From Streptomyces fulvoviolaceus (GTDB lineage Bacteria > Actinomycetota > Actinomycetes > Streptomycetales > Streptomycetaceae), in NCBI RefSeq assembly GCF_000718165.1, contig NZ_JOEY01000001.1:310001-374000 (forward strand): 64,000 nucleotides of DNA. The letters are read 5' to 3'. A model generated the notes under the pieces. That model ran no database searches. It had not been told where the DNA came from and saw only the letters and a list, made by a program, of their open reading frames with translations. Below are positions 19,118 through 28,499 of the stretch, one piece after another. Positions within the stretch are counted from its first letter, which is position 1. Every line of letters starts with the position of its first letter. Position numbers and translations under genes: made by a program.

Positions 19118-22100
19118 ATGCGGGACAGCCATCGGGCGGATGCCGAACGGTTGTTGGCCCGGGCCGTGGAGGAGGAAGTGCGGCGGTCGGGCGGGCGTAT
19201 CGACGGGCAGGTGCTGATGACGCGGGCGCGTGGGGCGCTGGACGCCATGGCGCAGACGGCCGCGGAGGAGTACGAGGCGTACACGCGCGCGCTGGACGAG
19301 GCGGCGGCCGGGCGGCTCACGTTCGGGCAGCGGTATGCGCGGGAGGGCGGCGGGACTCCGCTGCTGGTGGCGGGGGTCGCCGCGGTCGCGGCCGCCGTGG
19401 CCGACCTGGCGCTCGGGACCAGTACGGGTACGGCGCTGGGTGCGGGCGTGACGGTGGGCGTGGTCGGTGCGGCGGCGACCGTCGTGAAGGTGGCCGGCTC
19501 CCATCTGCCCGCGGCGCATCACGCGGCGGGTGCGATCAGCCAGCCGGGCGGGCCCGAGCAGTTGCGGCTGCAGTGGCTGACGGCGCTGGAGGTGCGGGGC
19601 ATCCGGCCGTTCCTCGACCAGCAGCGGGTGCTGAGCGCGTCCACCGGTCCGAAGAAGTCGGGGCCGCAGTTGCGCGGCACGGACAAGAGCGCGGCGGCCC
19701 GTGGACGGAACGTGCTGGAGCAGTCGTTCGGTCAACTCCCGCAGCCAGTGGGCGAGTTCGCTGGCCGGCGGACGGAGATGGCGCGGATCCGGCAGTGGGT
19801 GCACGCGGCCCGCGCGAGCACCGAGACCCGGCCGACGGTGGTCGTGCTGCACGGGGCGCCCGGCAGCGGCCGCAGCGCACTCGCGGTGCGGGCCGCGCAC
19901 GACCTGAAGGACCAGTTCCGGGGCGCGTGCATCGTCGATCTGCGCGGCGACAGCCCGGAGGAGCCGCCGCTGTCCACCCGCGACGCCCTGCTGCACCTGC
20001 TGAACCGGCTCGGCGCGCCGCGCGAGCAGCTGCTGTTCCGTGAGCGTTCCTCCCCGGACCAGCAGGTCAAGCGGCTGAGCGAGCTGTACCACCAGCATCT
20101 GACCGGTCTGCCGGTGACGATCGTCCTGGACGACGCCTCGGACCCCGAGCAGGTCCGCACGCTCGTCCCCGAGCGCTCCGACAGCCTGGTCCTGGTCACC
20201 GCCCGCGGCGACCTCGACCTGCCGGCCGACCTGTCCGCATGGGTGCACCGGCTCCCGGTCACGACCCTGGACTCGGCGGGCTCCGAGGAGCTGCTGGAGA
20301 CGGCGGCGCAGGACAAGTCCGGCCCCTACGACGCCGAATCCGCCGACCGGATCAGGGAGTTGTGCGGCGGACTGCCGCTGGCGCTGCGGATCGCGGGCTC
20401 GTCGCTGGGCCCGCGCTCACCCCGCCAACTGGCCACGGACCTGGCCGCGTACGGCCCGGTGGAGCCCGTCGAGCGGGCCCTGTGGCTGCGTTACACCGAC
20501 CAGTCGGACACGGCTCGTCGACTGCTGCGCCGCCTTGCGCTGGCCGGCCGGGCCTCGCTGGGCGCCGCGGCGGCGGCCGCGCTGCTGGCCACGGACGAGA
20601 CGGAGGCGAAGCGGCATCTGGCGGCCCTGTCCCGGACGGGCCTGATCGACCACGTCCGCGGCAACCGCTACCGCGTCCACGACGCGGTCCGCGCCTTCGC
20701 CCAGGCCCGGCTCCTGGACGAGGAGGAGCCGAGCGAGCGCACGGCCGCGCAGGAACGGTTGATCGTGAACTACGCCGATCTCGCGGACTCCGTGCTGCGC
20801 CTGGTCGACGGCAACATGTCGACCCGCTCGGACCGCTTCAGCCCGCACGGCTTCACCTCCCTGGACGAGGCGCTGCGCTGGCTGGACGACGAGTCGAGCT
20901 TCATCACGGCGGCGCTCCGGCACGCGGAGGGCGTCAACCAGTCCGCCGTACTGAACCTGCTCGGCGCGCTGTGCGACTACTGCCTGCTGCGCGGCGACCT
21001 CTACCGCCTGGGCGAGATCAGCGAGCTGGCGCAGGCGGTCGACCAGGGCCTGCTGCTGCGCTCGGTGCAGTGGCGCACCGGCATCGCGGCGCGCCAACTG
21101 GGCGAGCTGGACAAGGCGCGCACGACGCTGGCCTCGGTGGTGGACCTCTACATGGAGGCCCATCACGACGCGGGCGCGGCCCGCGCCCTCTGTTCCCTCG
21201 GCATCACGCTCCACCACCAGGGCAACCTCACCGAGGCGGCGGCCAAGCTCCAGGAGGCACTGGATCTGCAGGCCCCGCCCCAGCTGGCCACGGACCGCGC
21301 CTGGACGATGCACGCCCTGGCGGCCGTCGAACGCGACCGCGGCCGGGTCGCCGAGTCCCTCGACCTGCTCACCCGCTCCCTGGTCCTGCACCGCGCCGGC
21401 GAGTCCGTGCACGGCGAGGCCTGGGCCCACTTCCAGCTCGGCCAGCTGACCCTGCGCATGGGCGACGTACCGCGCGCGGAGACGGAACTGCGCACGGCCC
21501 TCGATCTCTACGGCCGTACCCGCGACGCCCGCGGCGAGGCCTGGGCGCTGACCCAGCTGGCCCGGGCCCGGCTGGTCGTCGGCGACCCGTCCGCGGCGGT
21601 CGACGGCCTGCGCCAGGCGGCCTCCCGCCACCGCGACAACGAGGACGCGCGCGGCGAGGCCTGGACCGTCTACTACCTGGGCCAGGCCCTGGAGGAGACG
21701 GGCAACCTGGACCTGGCGGTAAGGGAGTTGGAGCGCTCGCGGACGATGTTCTCGCGGATGCGGGACGTGTACGGTCTGGCCTGCGCCCGCCACCATTCGG
21801 CCCGGGTGACCCGCGACCAGCGGGCCGCCCAGACGGGCTCCCTGCGCAACTCGGGCTTCGCCCGCCAGCTCCTGGTCGACGCCCGCGCCGACTTCCAACG
21901 CATCGGCGTAGCCCACGGCGAGGCGTGGACCCTGCTGGAACTGGCGGTGGTGGACGCGGGCAACACCCGCACCCAGCAGGCCCTGACCCTGTGCGACGAG
22001 GCGGTGGCGTTGTTCACGGCCTACGGCGACCACCGCGGCGAGGACTGGGCCCGCTTCCTGCGCTGCACGCTGCTGCCGTACGCCGCCCCCGGCGGGGTGG

Positions 22101-22318
22101 AGGTGGGTTCGGCGGTGGCGCAGGAGGAGCTGGCGGAGCTGGGCCGCCGCCGGCATGGGGCGCGAGACGAGAAGCTGGACGACTATGTCGAGGCGTACGC
22201 GCTGTTGCTGGAACGAGGCGTGAACCTGGAGGCGGGCTGGCAGGCTTGGCGGTTGGGGATGGTGCCGAACCGGCATGCGCGGGAAGTGATGGGGGTGGCG
22301 GTGGCGGCGGGGGCATGA
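19118..22318 (+). CDS. Membrane-anchored STAND (NB-ARC-like) ATPase with TPR array
   Basis: 1066 residues. A helical N terminus (1-75) is followed by two hydrophobic segments (about 81-100 and 104-126). The NTPase core spans about 215-480: Walker A GAPGSGRS at 246-253 with Arg where Lys is usual, Walker B VTIVLDDAS near 333-341, and LCGGLPLALRIAGSSL, the GLPL motif of NB-ARC proteins. A winged-helix-like region follows. From about 640 to 1030 there are TPR repeats; five contain GE(A/D)W. ATG 19118 has GGAGGGGG 8 bases upstream. The layout is that of a signalling switch that oligomerises when the TPRs bind a ligand. No SARP or HTH DNA-binding domain is present, unlike AfsR. It is first in a four-gene set. 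Confidence 0.85.
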   Translation: MRDSHRADAERLLARAVEEEVRRSGGRIDGQVLMTRARGALDAMAQTAAEEYEAYTRALDEAAAGRLTFGQRYAREGGGTPLLVAGVAAVAAAVADLALGTSTGTALGAGVTVGVVGAAATVVKVAGSHLPAAHHAAGAISQPGGPEQLRLQWLTALEVRGIRPFLDQQRVLSASTGPKKSGPQLRGTDKSAAARGRNVLEQSFGQLPQPVGEFAGRRTEMARIRQWVHAARASTETRPTVVVLHGAPGSGRSALAVRAAHDLKDQFRGACIVDLRGDSPEEPPLSTRDALLHLLNRLGAPREQLLFRERSSPDQQVKRLSELYHQHLTGLPVTIVLDDASDPEQVRTLVPERSDSLVLVTARGDLDLPADLSAWVHRLPVTTLDSAGSEELLETAAQDKSGPYDAESADRIRELCGGLPLALRIAGSSLGPRSPRQLATDLAAYGPVEPVERALWLRYTDQSDTARRLLRRLALAGRASLGAAAAAALLATDETEAKRHLAALSRTGLIDHVRGNRYRVHDAVRAFAQARLLDEEEPSERTAAQERLIVNYADLADSVLRLVDGNMSTRSDRFSPHGFTSLDEALRWLDDESSFITAALRHAEGVNQSAVLNLLGALCDYCLLRGDLYRLGEISELAQAVDQGLLLRSVQWRTGIAARQLGELDKARTTLASVVDLYMEAHHDAGAARALCSLGITLHHQGNLTEAAAKLQEALDLQAPPQLATDRAWTMHALAAVERDRGRVAESLDLLTRSLVLHRAGESVHGEAWAHFQLGQLTLRMGDVPRAETELRTALDLYGRTRDARGEAWALTQLARARLVVGDPSAAVDGLRQAASRHRDNEDARGEAWTVYYLGQALEETGNLDLAVRELERSRTMFSRMRDVYGLACARHHSARVTRDQRAAQTGSLRNSGFARQLLVDARADFQRIGVAHGEAWTLLELAVVDAGNTRTQQALTLCDEAVALFTAYGDHRGEDWARFLRCTLLPYAAPGGVEVGSAVAQEELAELGRRRHGARDEKLDDYVEAYALLLERGVNLEAGWQAWRLGMVPNRHAREVMGVAVAAGA

Positions 22319-22344
22319 GCGGGGCATGAGGGGAGGGGCTGTCC

Positions 22345-24903
22345 GTGGACGAGTCGGATCCGACGCTTGAGGCTGCGGCTGCGTTACGGCGGCTGCGTCT
22401 CCGGGCGGAGCGCACCGCCACGCGGGTCATCGTGCTGCACGGGCCGGACGGGGACGGGAAGTCCGCTCTGGCATGGGAGTTGACGGACGGGGTCGGGAAG
22501 TCCTCTCTGGCACGGGAGTTGGCGGACGAGGTCGGGAGGTCCGCTCTGGCACGGGAGTTGGCGGACGATCTCGGTGACCGGCACGGGATGCCCGTCCACT
22601 GGATCGCGTGGGGCGACCGTCCTGTCGACAGGGACCAACTGCTGCTGCGCGTACTTCGGCGGGCCGGGGACTTCCCCGTGCGATCCCTGTGCACGGCGCT
22701 GCTGAGCCGGCCCCGAGACCTGACCTCGCTGACCGGGGAGGGCAGCCCACCCTGGGAACGCGGCGGGTCGGTGATCGTGGTCGACGGCCTGCGAGTCGGA
22801 GCCCGGGACAATGATCTGCTCCAGCAGTACGCCCGGCTGCTGGCTCCCACGCGCCACATCCTGATCGTCACCACCCGGACGTCCGACGCCGTGACAGGTG
22901 ATGACCCGGCCATCGTGCGGCATGAGGTGACCTCGGCGAACCCGACGGTCACGACAGGTCGTGCACCGCTGACCCACCAGAACGCCGATCTCCTCGAGGC
23001 CCTCGCGGTGTGGCAGGGAGTCGAGTTCTCGCTCGACACAGTGCCGCCCTTCGGCAGCAGCACCCCGGCCCAGATACGCACCTCGCTCGAACGGCTCCAC
23101 AGGTACGGTCTGCTGCGCCCGCTCCGCCCCGGTTGGTACGAGCTGCACCCTGCGGTGCGGGCGATGTACAGACGATTGCTCGACAACGAGGAACTCAGGG
23201 TCAGGGCAGAGAAGTTGGACACCCGCTTCGCCGAGGCTCTGATGGGCGAGCCGGGGGAACTGGGCGACGCTGCCGAGCTCCTGGTCGATCTGGCGCTGCG
23301 CCTCGCGAACTCCGCATCGGGGAACTCCGCAGAGTTCACCCAGTGGCTCGCCCACCGCTTGGCGGCCGAAGGCGCCCTGTTCCCGCTGCTGATGCTCAAG
23401 ACTGGGCTGAGGAGCACGGCCGACGGCACGCTCGGGGTGACACTCGCCAGAGCCGTCCGGCAGGCCGGGCAGCCGGAGGACGCGGCCCGTGCGCTGGAGC
23501 GTCTCGACACCCCCGACGCCGTGCGCGAACTGGCAGTGACCCGGCACCACATGGGTCTGCTGAGCGAAGCCGAGGCCACCCTGGACACCCTCCCCGCCGA
23601 CCGACCGGACGGCTGGGCTCTGCACACGCGCGCGGCGATCCGTATCGACCGAGGCGAACCGCACGACGTCGGCCGGCTGCTGCGGCTCGCGATCGAAACC
23701 CACCAGGTACGCGGTGACCTGCGCGGCGAGGCATGGGCCGTCTTCCACTACGGGCGGCTCCGGATGCTGCGGGGCGACCTGGAGGAGGCCCGGAAGCGGC
23801 TCGACACCGCGGGGCACATGTTCCGCGACGTCGGGGACCCGGTGGGGACGGCCTGGGCCGACACCGAGCTGTGCCGGGTCGCGCTGCTGCTGCGGGGCCC
23901 CCGGCCGGATGTCGTACGAGAACTCGAGGCGATGCCTGCCGCCCACGAGCACCACGGCGACGCACGCGGAGCGGCCTGGGCCAGGCTGCTGCTGGGGGTG
24001 GCGTACGCGGATGCGGGGGATGCGGGAGACCCCGAGGCCACGAAGGCGCTGGCGGGGGCGCTGGGCGCCTTCAAGCAACTGCCGGACCGAGTGGGCGCAG
24101 GTTGGGCGGCGCTCCACACCGCACTACGGCTGGGCGGGTACTCCGATCTGCTGCGCATGGCTGCCGAAGCCTTCAGGGAAGCCACGTGCCGGCACGGCGC
24201 GGCATGGACCCTGCTCCAGGAGGCCGTCCAGGGCCGGGCCAGACGGAACGCCGACGCTCGGCGGCCTGCCCTCGAAGCGCAGCGGATATTCGAGTCCATC
24301 GACGACAGCGCAGGCCCGCAATGGGTGACGGCGGTACTGTGCGGCCCCGGCTCCGTCGAAGGCATGACGGCGATCAGGGCGCTCGCCGAGTGCTATCCGC
24401 CCCAGGCCCTCCGCGACATCGACTGGCACATCTCAAGGCTCCGCATCCCCCACGCCATCCTCCGTCTCCGCCCCGAACCCGGCGCCTTCGCGGACCACAC
24501 CGAGCCCGACGCCCTGCCCTCCGCCATCGCCCGCGTCCGTCTCACCCTCCTCGACGACTCCCCCACCCCCGACCGGGCGGCCCACATCACCCTGCACATC
24601 GAGCCCGGCCCGGACCACATCTGGTCCGCACCGGAGGCGACCACGCCCCTGCTGACCGTACGGGCCACCCCGCTGACCCAAGCCGACGTCGAACCGTCGT
24701 ACTCCCTCCCCGTGCGCATCGACCGCACCGCCCTGTTCCGCTTCACCCCGCGCACCGCAGGCCGCCACCGCATCCGCTTCACCGTCGAGCACGAGGCGTC
24801 CGGCACGGTCCTCCAGCAGGTGGAGACCGACATCGACGTCACCGGCCCGTCCGAGAGCCCGCCCCTCGCCGCCCCGCAGCCCGAGCCCGTACGGAGGGCC
24901 TGA
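22345..24903 (+). CDS. Second STAND-like NTPase/TPR protein with triplicated Walker A segment
   Basis: 852 residues. An intact Walker A, GPDGDGKS, is at 33-40, then VIVVDGLRVG (about 145) as a Walker B-like strand. Residues 300-700 are helical repeats of TPR type (LRGEAWAVFHYGRLRMLRGD; GAAWTLLQEAV). The last 130 residues are predicted beta strands and may be an Ig-like domain (VRLTLLDDSP, RFTPRTAGRHRIRFTV). Directly after the P-loop, a 13-residue unit is present three times in tandem (38-76). GTG 22345 starts 26 bases after the previous stop. Its protein shares the GEAW-type repeats with the upstream STAND protein, so the two may be distant paralogs. Whether it hydrolyses ATP with three repeats in place is unknown. 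Confidence 0.8.
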   Translation: MDESDPTLEAAAALRRLRLRAERTATRVIVLHGPDGDGKSALAWELTDGVGKSSLARELADEVGRSALARELADDLGDRHGMPVHWIAWGDRPVDRDQLLLRVLRRAGDFPVRSLCTALLSRPRDLTSLTGEGSPPWERGGSVIVVDGLRVGARDNDLLQQYARLLAPTRHILIVTTRTSDAVTGDDPAIVRHEVTSANPTVTTGRAPLTHQNADLLEALAVWQGVEFSLDTVPPFGSSTPAQIRTSLERLHRYGLLRPLRPGWYELHPAVRAMYRRLLDNEELRVRAEKLDTRFAEALMGEPGELGDAAELLVDLALRLANSASGNSAEFTQWLAHRLAAEGALFPLLMLKTGLRSTADGTLGVTLARAVRQAGQPEDAARALERLDTPDAVRELAVTRHHMGLLSEAEATLDTLPADRPDGWALHTRAAIRIDRGEPHDVGRLLRLAIETHQVRGDLRGEAWAVFHYGRLRMLRGDLEEARKRLDTAGHMFRDVGDPVGTAWADTELCRVALLLRGPRPDVVRELEAMPAAHEHHGDARGAAWARLLLGVAYADAGDAGDPEATKALAGALGAFKQLPDRVGAGWAALHTALRLGGYSDLLRMAAEAFREATCRHGAAWTLLQEAVQGRARRNADARRPALEAQRIFESIDDSAGPQWVTAVLCGPGSVEGMTAIRALAECYPPQALRDIDWHISRLRIPHAILRLRPEPGAFADHTEPDALPSAIARVRLTLLDDSPTPDRAAHITLHIEPGPDHIWSAPEATTPLLTVRATPLTQADVEPSYSLPVRIDRTALFRFTPRTAGRHRIRFTVEHEASGTVLQQVETDIDVTGPSESPPLAAPQPEPVRRA
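22456..22572 (+). repeat. In-frame tandem repeat, 39 bp x3, at the Walker A site
   Basis: Three adjacent 39-base units begin at 22456, 22495 and 22534 and encode GKSALAWELTDGV, GKSSLARELADEV and GRSALARELADDL. They differ by few bases, so the expansion is recent. Only the first unit has the upstream glycine needed for a full P-loop. Confidence 0.95.
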
Positions 24904-24907
24904 CGAC

Positions 24908-26197
24908 GTGGCCCGCGACCTCCCCGTACGTATCGTCCAGGACCCGAGCGACGGCTTCACCCGTCTCCCCGCCCGCGTCCCGCCGCCCGACCTGGTCGTC
25001 GGCTTCGACGCCTGGGGCGACGACCGCATCCTGGCCCGGATGCACGGCACCGCCGTACCGGCTCTCAGCGGCACCGAACACAAGACCCTGCTGGAGGCCA
25101 CGCCCAAGGAGGTCAAGGCCGTGACGGCGCGGCTGCGCCGCCTGTGGAGCGACGAGTTCGTACGGGCGGAGCGGCCCGACGCCGCGGGGCGCCCCACCTA
25201 CCCGTACGCCACACTCGTCGACCTGACCGCCGAGCCGGAAGCCGAGCTGATGGCCAGGCTCGGCGAACTCACCCGATACGGCGCCCAGTTGCTCTTCGAC
25301 GTCCTGCTCGGCGGCGAGGGCGAATCGGTCAAGCTGTTCCGCGGGTTCCTCATCGAGGCGCTGCGCGGCGACGAACCCCTCCGGGTCCGTTTCGACTCCG
25401 ACCTGTTCGTCCCGTGGCCGATGCTGTGCCTGCCGCCCGACGCGACGGACGAGCCGGGGCTCCCGGGGCTGTTCCGGCGCTTCCTCGGGCATCGTCACCG
25501 GATCGAGCAGACCGGCGGCGGCTTCTACGCGGGCATCGCGGACGGACGCGAGCGGCCGCCTCCCCCGGTACCGGTCGTCAGCCTCAACCACGACACCGGT
25601 GTCGATCCGCGCGGCAGAACCCGGGCCGCCCGGATCGGAGAAGTGCTGGCCCAGGGCACCACCCTGATCGAGCGGACCACCCGCCCGCAGCTGGAAGCGG
25701 CCCTGAGCGACCCGGCCCTCGACGAACAGCTCATGTACTTCTGGTGCCACGGCCACTTCCAGCCCGCCGAACCCGAACCGCCCTATCTCGTCGTCAAGTT
25801 GACCGATCAGCGCCCCATCGACGCGTACACCGTACGAGCCCACCGCCCGCCCCGTGCCGAGTGCGCGCCCTTCCAGCCGTTCGTCCTGCTCAACGCCTGC
25901 TACGCGGGTATGCCCGGCAACGCCGACCTCGCCTACCTCGGCCGTGCCCTCGTCGAGACCGGGGCGCGGGGCATCCTCGGCCCACAGATGGAGATGCCGC
26001 AGGCGTTCGCCGCCGAGTACGCCCTGGAGTTCCTGACCCGCTATCTGCCCGGCACCGACACGGCGGGCACCGTCACGCACGCCGTCGCCCGGCACTTCGC
26101 CGACGAGCTGCGCAACCCGCTGGGCCTCGCCTATGCCCTGCACTGCGGCATGGACGCCCGCCTGGAGCGGGCCCGGCCCGAGGAGACGCCCGCATGA
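24908..26197 (+). CDS. CHAT-domain caspase-like protease
   Basis: 429 residues. The C-terminal two thirds form a CHAT domain. The His of YFWCHGHF (His281) and the Cys of VLLNACYAG (Cys331) are the dyad of clan CD proteases. GARGILGPQMEMPQ follows, a typical post-Cys strand and helix. The N-terminal 200 residues (AWGDDRILARMHGT; DLFVPWPMLCLPP) are probably a regulatory or pro-domain. CHAT proteins are often paired with STAND or TPR partners, which hold or trigger the protease. GTG 24908 is 4 bases after the preceding stop, behind CGGAGGG. The stop overlaps the next ATG by 4 bases. Cleavage targets could be host proteins or the neighbouring hydrolase; that is inference. Confidence 0.88.
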   Translation: MARDLPVRIVQDPSDGFTRLPARVPPPDLVVGFDAWGDDRILARMHGTAVPALSGTEHKTLLEATPKEVKAVTARLRRLWSDEFVRAERPDAAGRPTYPYATLVDLTAEPEAELMARLGELTRYGAQLLFDVLLGGEGESVKLFRGFLIEALRGDEPLRVRFDSDLFVPWPMLCLPPDATDEPGLPGLFRRFLGHRHRIEQTGGGFYAGIADGRERPPPPVPVVSLNHDTGVDPRGRTRAARIGEVLAQGTTLIERTTRPQLEAALSDPALDEQLMYFWCHGHFQPAEPEPPYLVVKLTDQRPIDAYTVRAHRPPRAECAPFQPFVLLNACYAGMPGNADLAYLGRALVETGARGILGPQMEMPQAFAAEYALEFLTRYLPGTDTAGTVTHAVARHFADELRNPLGLAYALHCGMDARLERARPEETPA

Positions 26198-27177
26198 GCC
26201 CGGACGTACACGTCGTCGACCTCGGCCCGGACGGCCGGCTCCTTCAGGACACCGCGCACGGCCCGCGCCCGGTCCCCGACAACCGCCTCGACGACCACTT
26301 CGCCGAGGAGCTGGCCCCGCCGGCCTGGGCGACCGACCTGCTCGTCTACGTACACGGCTGGCAGACCGGGCCGGACTCGGCGCTCACCGCGGGCCGGCGG
26401 CTGCTGACGCTGGCGGCGGAGCGGTACGCCTCGGTCCCCTCCCCCTACCCGCGGCTGAAACCCTGGGACCCCTGGCTCGTCGTGATCCGCTGGCCCTCGC
26501 GCTCATGGCCGTCCCTCGGCGGCTACCGCCGTATCCGCGACCGGGCCCACGCCATGAGCACGGAGGGCCACGCGGACCGCGTCATCGGCCGCCTCCTCGG
26601 CTACCTGGACGCCCACCGCGCCGACCCGGCCGCCCCACCCGTCCTCGCGGGCCGCGACGGCCAGTACCTGCACCTGATCGGGCACTCCTTCGGCTGCCGG
26701 TTCCTGTGCGAGGCGGTGCAGTGGGCGGCGGGCGAGGCCCCGCTCACCCTGGGGTGGAGTACGCCGGAGCCGCCCGGCCGGCCCTTCACCGTCGACTCGA
26801 TGCTCCTGCTGCAGATGGCGGCCCCGCGCGACGCCTTCACCACCACGTTCACCGCGCTCGCCGAGGCTCCCCTGCGGGGGCCGGTCGTGGCGACGTACTC
26901 GCAGCACGACCGCGCCACCGGCTTCTGGCATCTGCGGGCGGAGAAACGCGCGGGCATCGGACACGCCGGCATCGGCACGGCGCCCGCTCCGGTGTCGGCG
27001 ATCCGGATGCTGCCCGCCGACGAGCCGTATCCCCTCGCCGCCCTCGACCACCGCTTCGTCAGCGTGGACGCGAGCGGCGTCTTCGTGCGCGGACACGGCC
27101 CGGCGGGCGCCCACTCCGACCATCTGCGCCCGGAGTCGGCGCACCTGCTGCTGTCACTGGCCGACCACTCCCGATGA
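26194..27177 (+). CDS. Alpha/beta hydrolase linked to the CHAT protease
   Basis: 327 residues. The strand LLVYVHGWQTGP provides the oxyanion region and GHSFG (163-167, Ser165) is the nucleophile elbow. DHRF or the C-terminal GAHSDH could supply the His of the triad. The fold class covers lipases, esterases and DUF900-type hydrolases; the substrate is not known. No signal peptide is seen, so it should act in the cytosol. ATG 26194 overlaps the CHAT stop, with GAGGAG upstream, so protease and hydrolase are probably made together. A toxic lipase or esterase switched on by proteolysis is one reading; a housekeeping esterase caught in the operon is another. Confidence 0.82.
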   Translation: MSPDVHVVDLGPDGRLLQDTAHGPRPVPDNRLDDHFAEELAPPAWATDLLVYVHGWQTGPDSALTAGRRLLTLAAERYASVPSPYPRLKPWDPWLVVIRWPSRSWPSLGGYRRIRDRAHAMSTEGHADRVIGRLLGYLDAHRADPAAPPVLAGRDGQYLHLIGHSFGCRFLCEAVQWAAGEAPLTLGWSTPEPPGRPFTVDSMLLLQMAAPRDAFTTTFTALAEAPLRGPVVATYSQHDRATGFWHLRAEKRAGIGHAGIGTAPAPVSAIRMLPADEPYPLAALDHRFVSVDASGVFVRGHGPAGAHSDHLRPESAHLLLSLADHSR

Positions 27178-27204
27178 TGACGCCGGGTGCGGTCGGGCCA
27201 CGGA

Positions 27205-27456
27205 TCAGCTCTTCGCGGGCGAGGCCTTGCCGGACGAGTCCGTGGCGGTCTCCTCGCCGGAGGCCTTCAGGTCCGGCGACTCCTTGAAGTCGACCTTGCC
27301 CATGTGCTTGCTCATCGACTTCATCAGGACCCACACGGCCAGGGCCATCGCCGCGAAGACGATGAAACCGAGGACGCCGGGGGTGACCTTGTCCTCGTCG
27401 ACCTCCTTGGCGAAGGTGACGAGGTGTGTCATTGCCAGGCTTGCGCTCGCACTCAT
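27205..27456 (-). CDS. Small single-pass membrane protein downstream of mca
   Basis: 83 residues from ATG 27456, or 75 from ATG 27432 (MTHLVTFAKEVDE). One membrane helix (GVLGFIVFAAMALAVWVLM) is followed by a basic then acidic hydrophilic tail ending ASPAKS. It begins one base after the mca stop, so it is in the mca operon and probably coupled. The same neighbour is, from memory, common next to mca in streptomycetes, but I cannot name a function. A role near mycothiol chemistry is only suggested by position. Confidence 0.75.
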   Translation of the reverse strand: MSASASLAMTHLVTFAKEVDEDKVTPGVLGFIVFAAMALAVWVLMKSMSKHMGKVDFKESPDLKASGEETATDSSGKASPAKS

Positions 27457-27457
27457 G

Positions 27458-28339
27458 TCAGGCATTGTCGCGGATGCCCGCAAAGAGGTCGTCCTCGGGG
27501 AGGGAGGTATCGACGAGGGACCTCGCGAGCTCGTACTCCTCGGTCGGCCAGACCTCCTTCTGGAGCTCCATCGGCACCCGGAACCAGCCCCCGTCGGGGT
27601 CGATCTGCGTGGCGTGCGCGATCAGGGCCTTGTCGCGGATCTCGTAGAACTCGGCGCACGGGATGTGCGTGGTCAGCGTGCGGTCCTTGTGCGGGGACTC
27701 GTCCCAGCGCTTGAGCCAGTCCCCGTACGGCGACTCCATGCCGCGCTCCAGCAGCGCGTTGTGCAGCGCCTCGGTGCGGGGACGGTTGAAGCCCTGGTTG
27801 TAGTAGAGCTTCTGCGGCTGGTACGCCGGGCCGAACTCCGACTCCGGGAACTTCTCGGTGTCCGCGGCACCCTCGAACGCCACCATCGAGATCTTGTGGG
27901 TCATGATGTGGTCGGGGTGCGGGTAGCCGCCGTTCTCGTCGTAGGTGGTGACCACCTGGGGACGGAAGGAGCGGATCTGCTTCACCAGCTCGCCGGCCGC
28001 CTTGTCGACGTCCTCCAGGCCGAAGCAGCCCTCCGGCAGCGGGGGCAGCGGGTCGCCCTCGGGGAGGCCGGAGTCGACGAAGCCGAGCCACTCCTGCTTC
28101 ACCCCGAGGATCTCGCGGGCCTCGTCCATCTCCTTCTTGCGTACCTCGTGGATGTGCTCCTCGATGTACTTGTCGCCCTGCAGCTTCGGATTGAGGATGG
28201 AGCCGCGCTCCCCACCGGTGCAGGTCACGACCAGCACGTCCACCCCCTCGAACACGTACTTCGCCATGGTGGCCGCGCCCTTGCTCGACTCGTCGTCGGG
28301 GTGCGCGTGGACGGCCATCAGTCGTAGCTGGTCAGTCAA
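27458..28339 (-). CDS. mca: Mycothiol S-conjugate amidase
   Basis: 293 residues, the family length. It cleaves the amide of mycothiol S-conjugates so that the mercapturic acid of a drug or electrophile leaves the cell, and is a zinc enzyme of the PIG-L/LmbE fold. The metal motif AHPDDE (about 12-17) and the second motif GYPHPDH are present, with CTGGERGS between them. The start is TTG 28339, eight codons before MAVHAHPDD, matching the common N terminus MTxQLRLMAVHAHPDDE. Mca restricts the host to mycothiol-making actinobacteria. It is divergent from the DUF4307 gene. Confidence 0.95.
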   Translation of the reverse strand: MTDQLRLMAVHAHPDDESSKGAATMAKYVFEGVDVLVVTCTGGERGSILNPKLQGDKYIEEHIHEVRKKEMDEAREILGVKQEWLGFVDSGLPEGDPLPPLPEGCFGLEDVDKAAGELVKQIRSFRPQVVTTYDENGGYPHPDHIMTHKISMVAFEGAADTEKFPESEFGPAYQPQKLYYNQGFNRPRTEALHNALLERGMESPYGDWLKRWDESPHKDRTLTTHIPCAEFYEIRDKALIAHATQIDPDGGWFRVPMELQKEVWPTEEYELARSLVDTSLPEDDLFAGIRDNA

Positions 28340-28499
28340 GACTCAATCCTCGTAGGTCGGCGCCCGGTGTGAACGGGTGCAAATCAAAAGGTGCCGTCCC
28401 GCGGGGACGTCGTTGAGGGGCGGCGGTCGGGCAGCGGGTGGCAGGCTTCTATAGTGACCGAATCGGGGGACGAATAATTCCGGGGCCCGGAGGACGATC

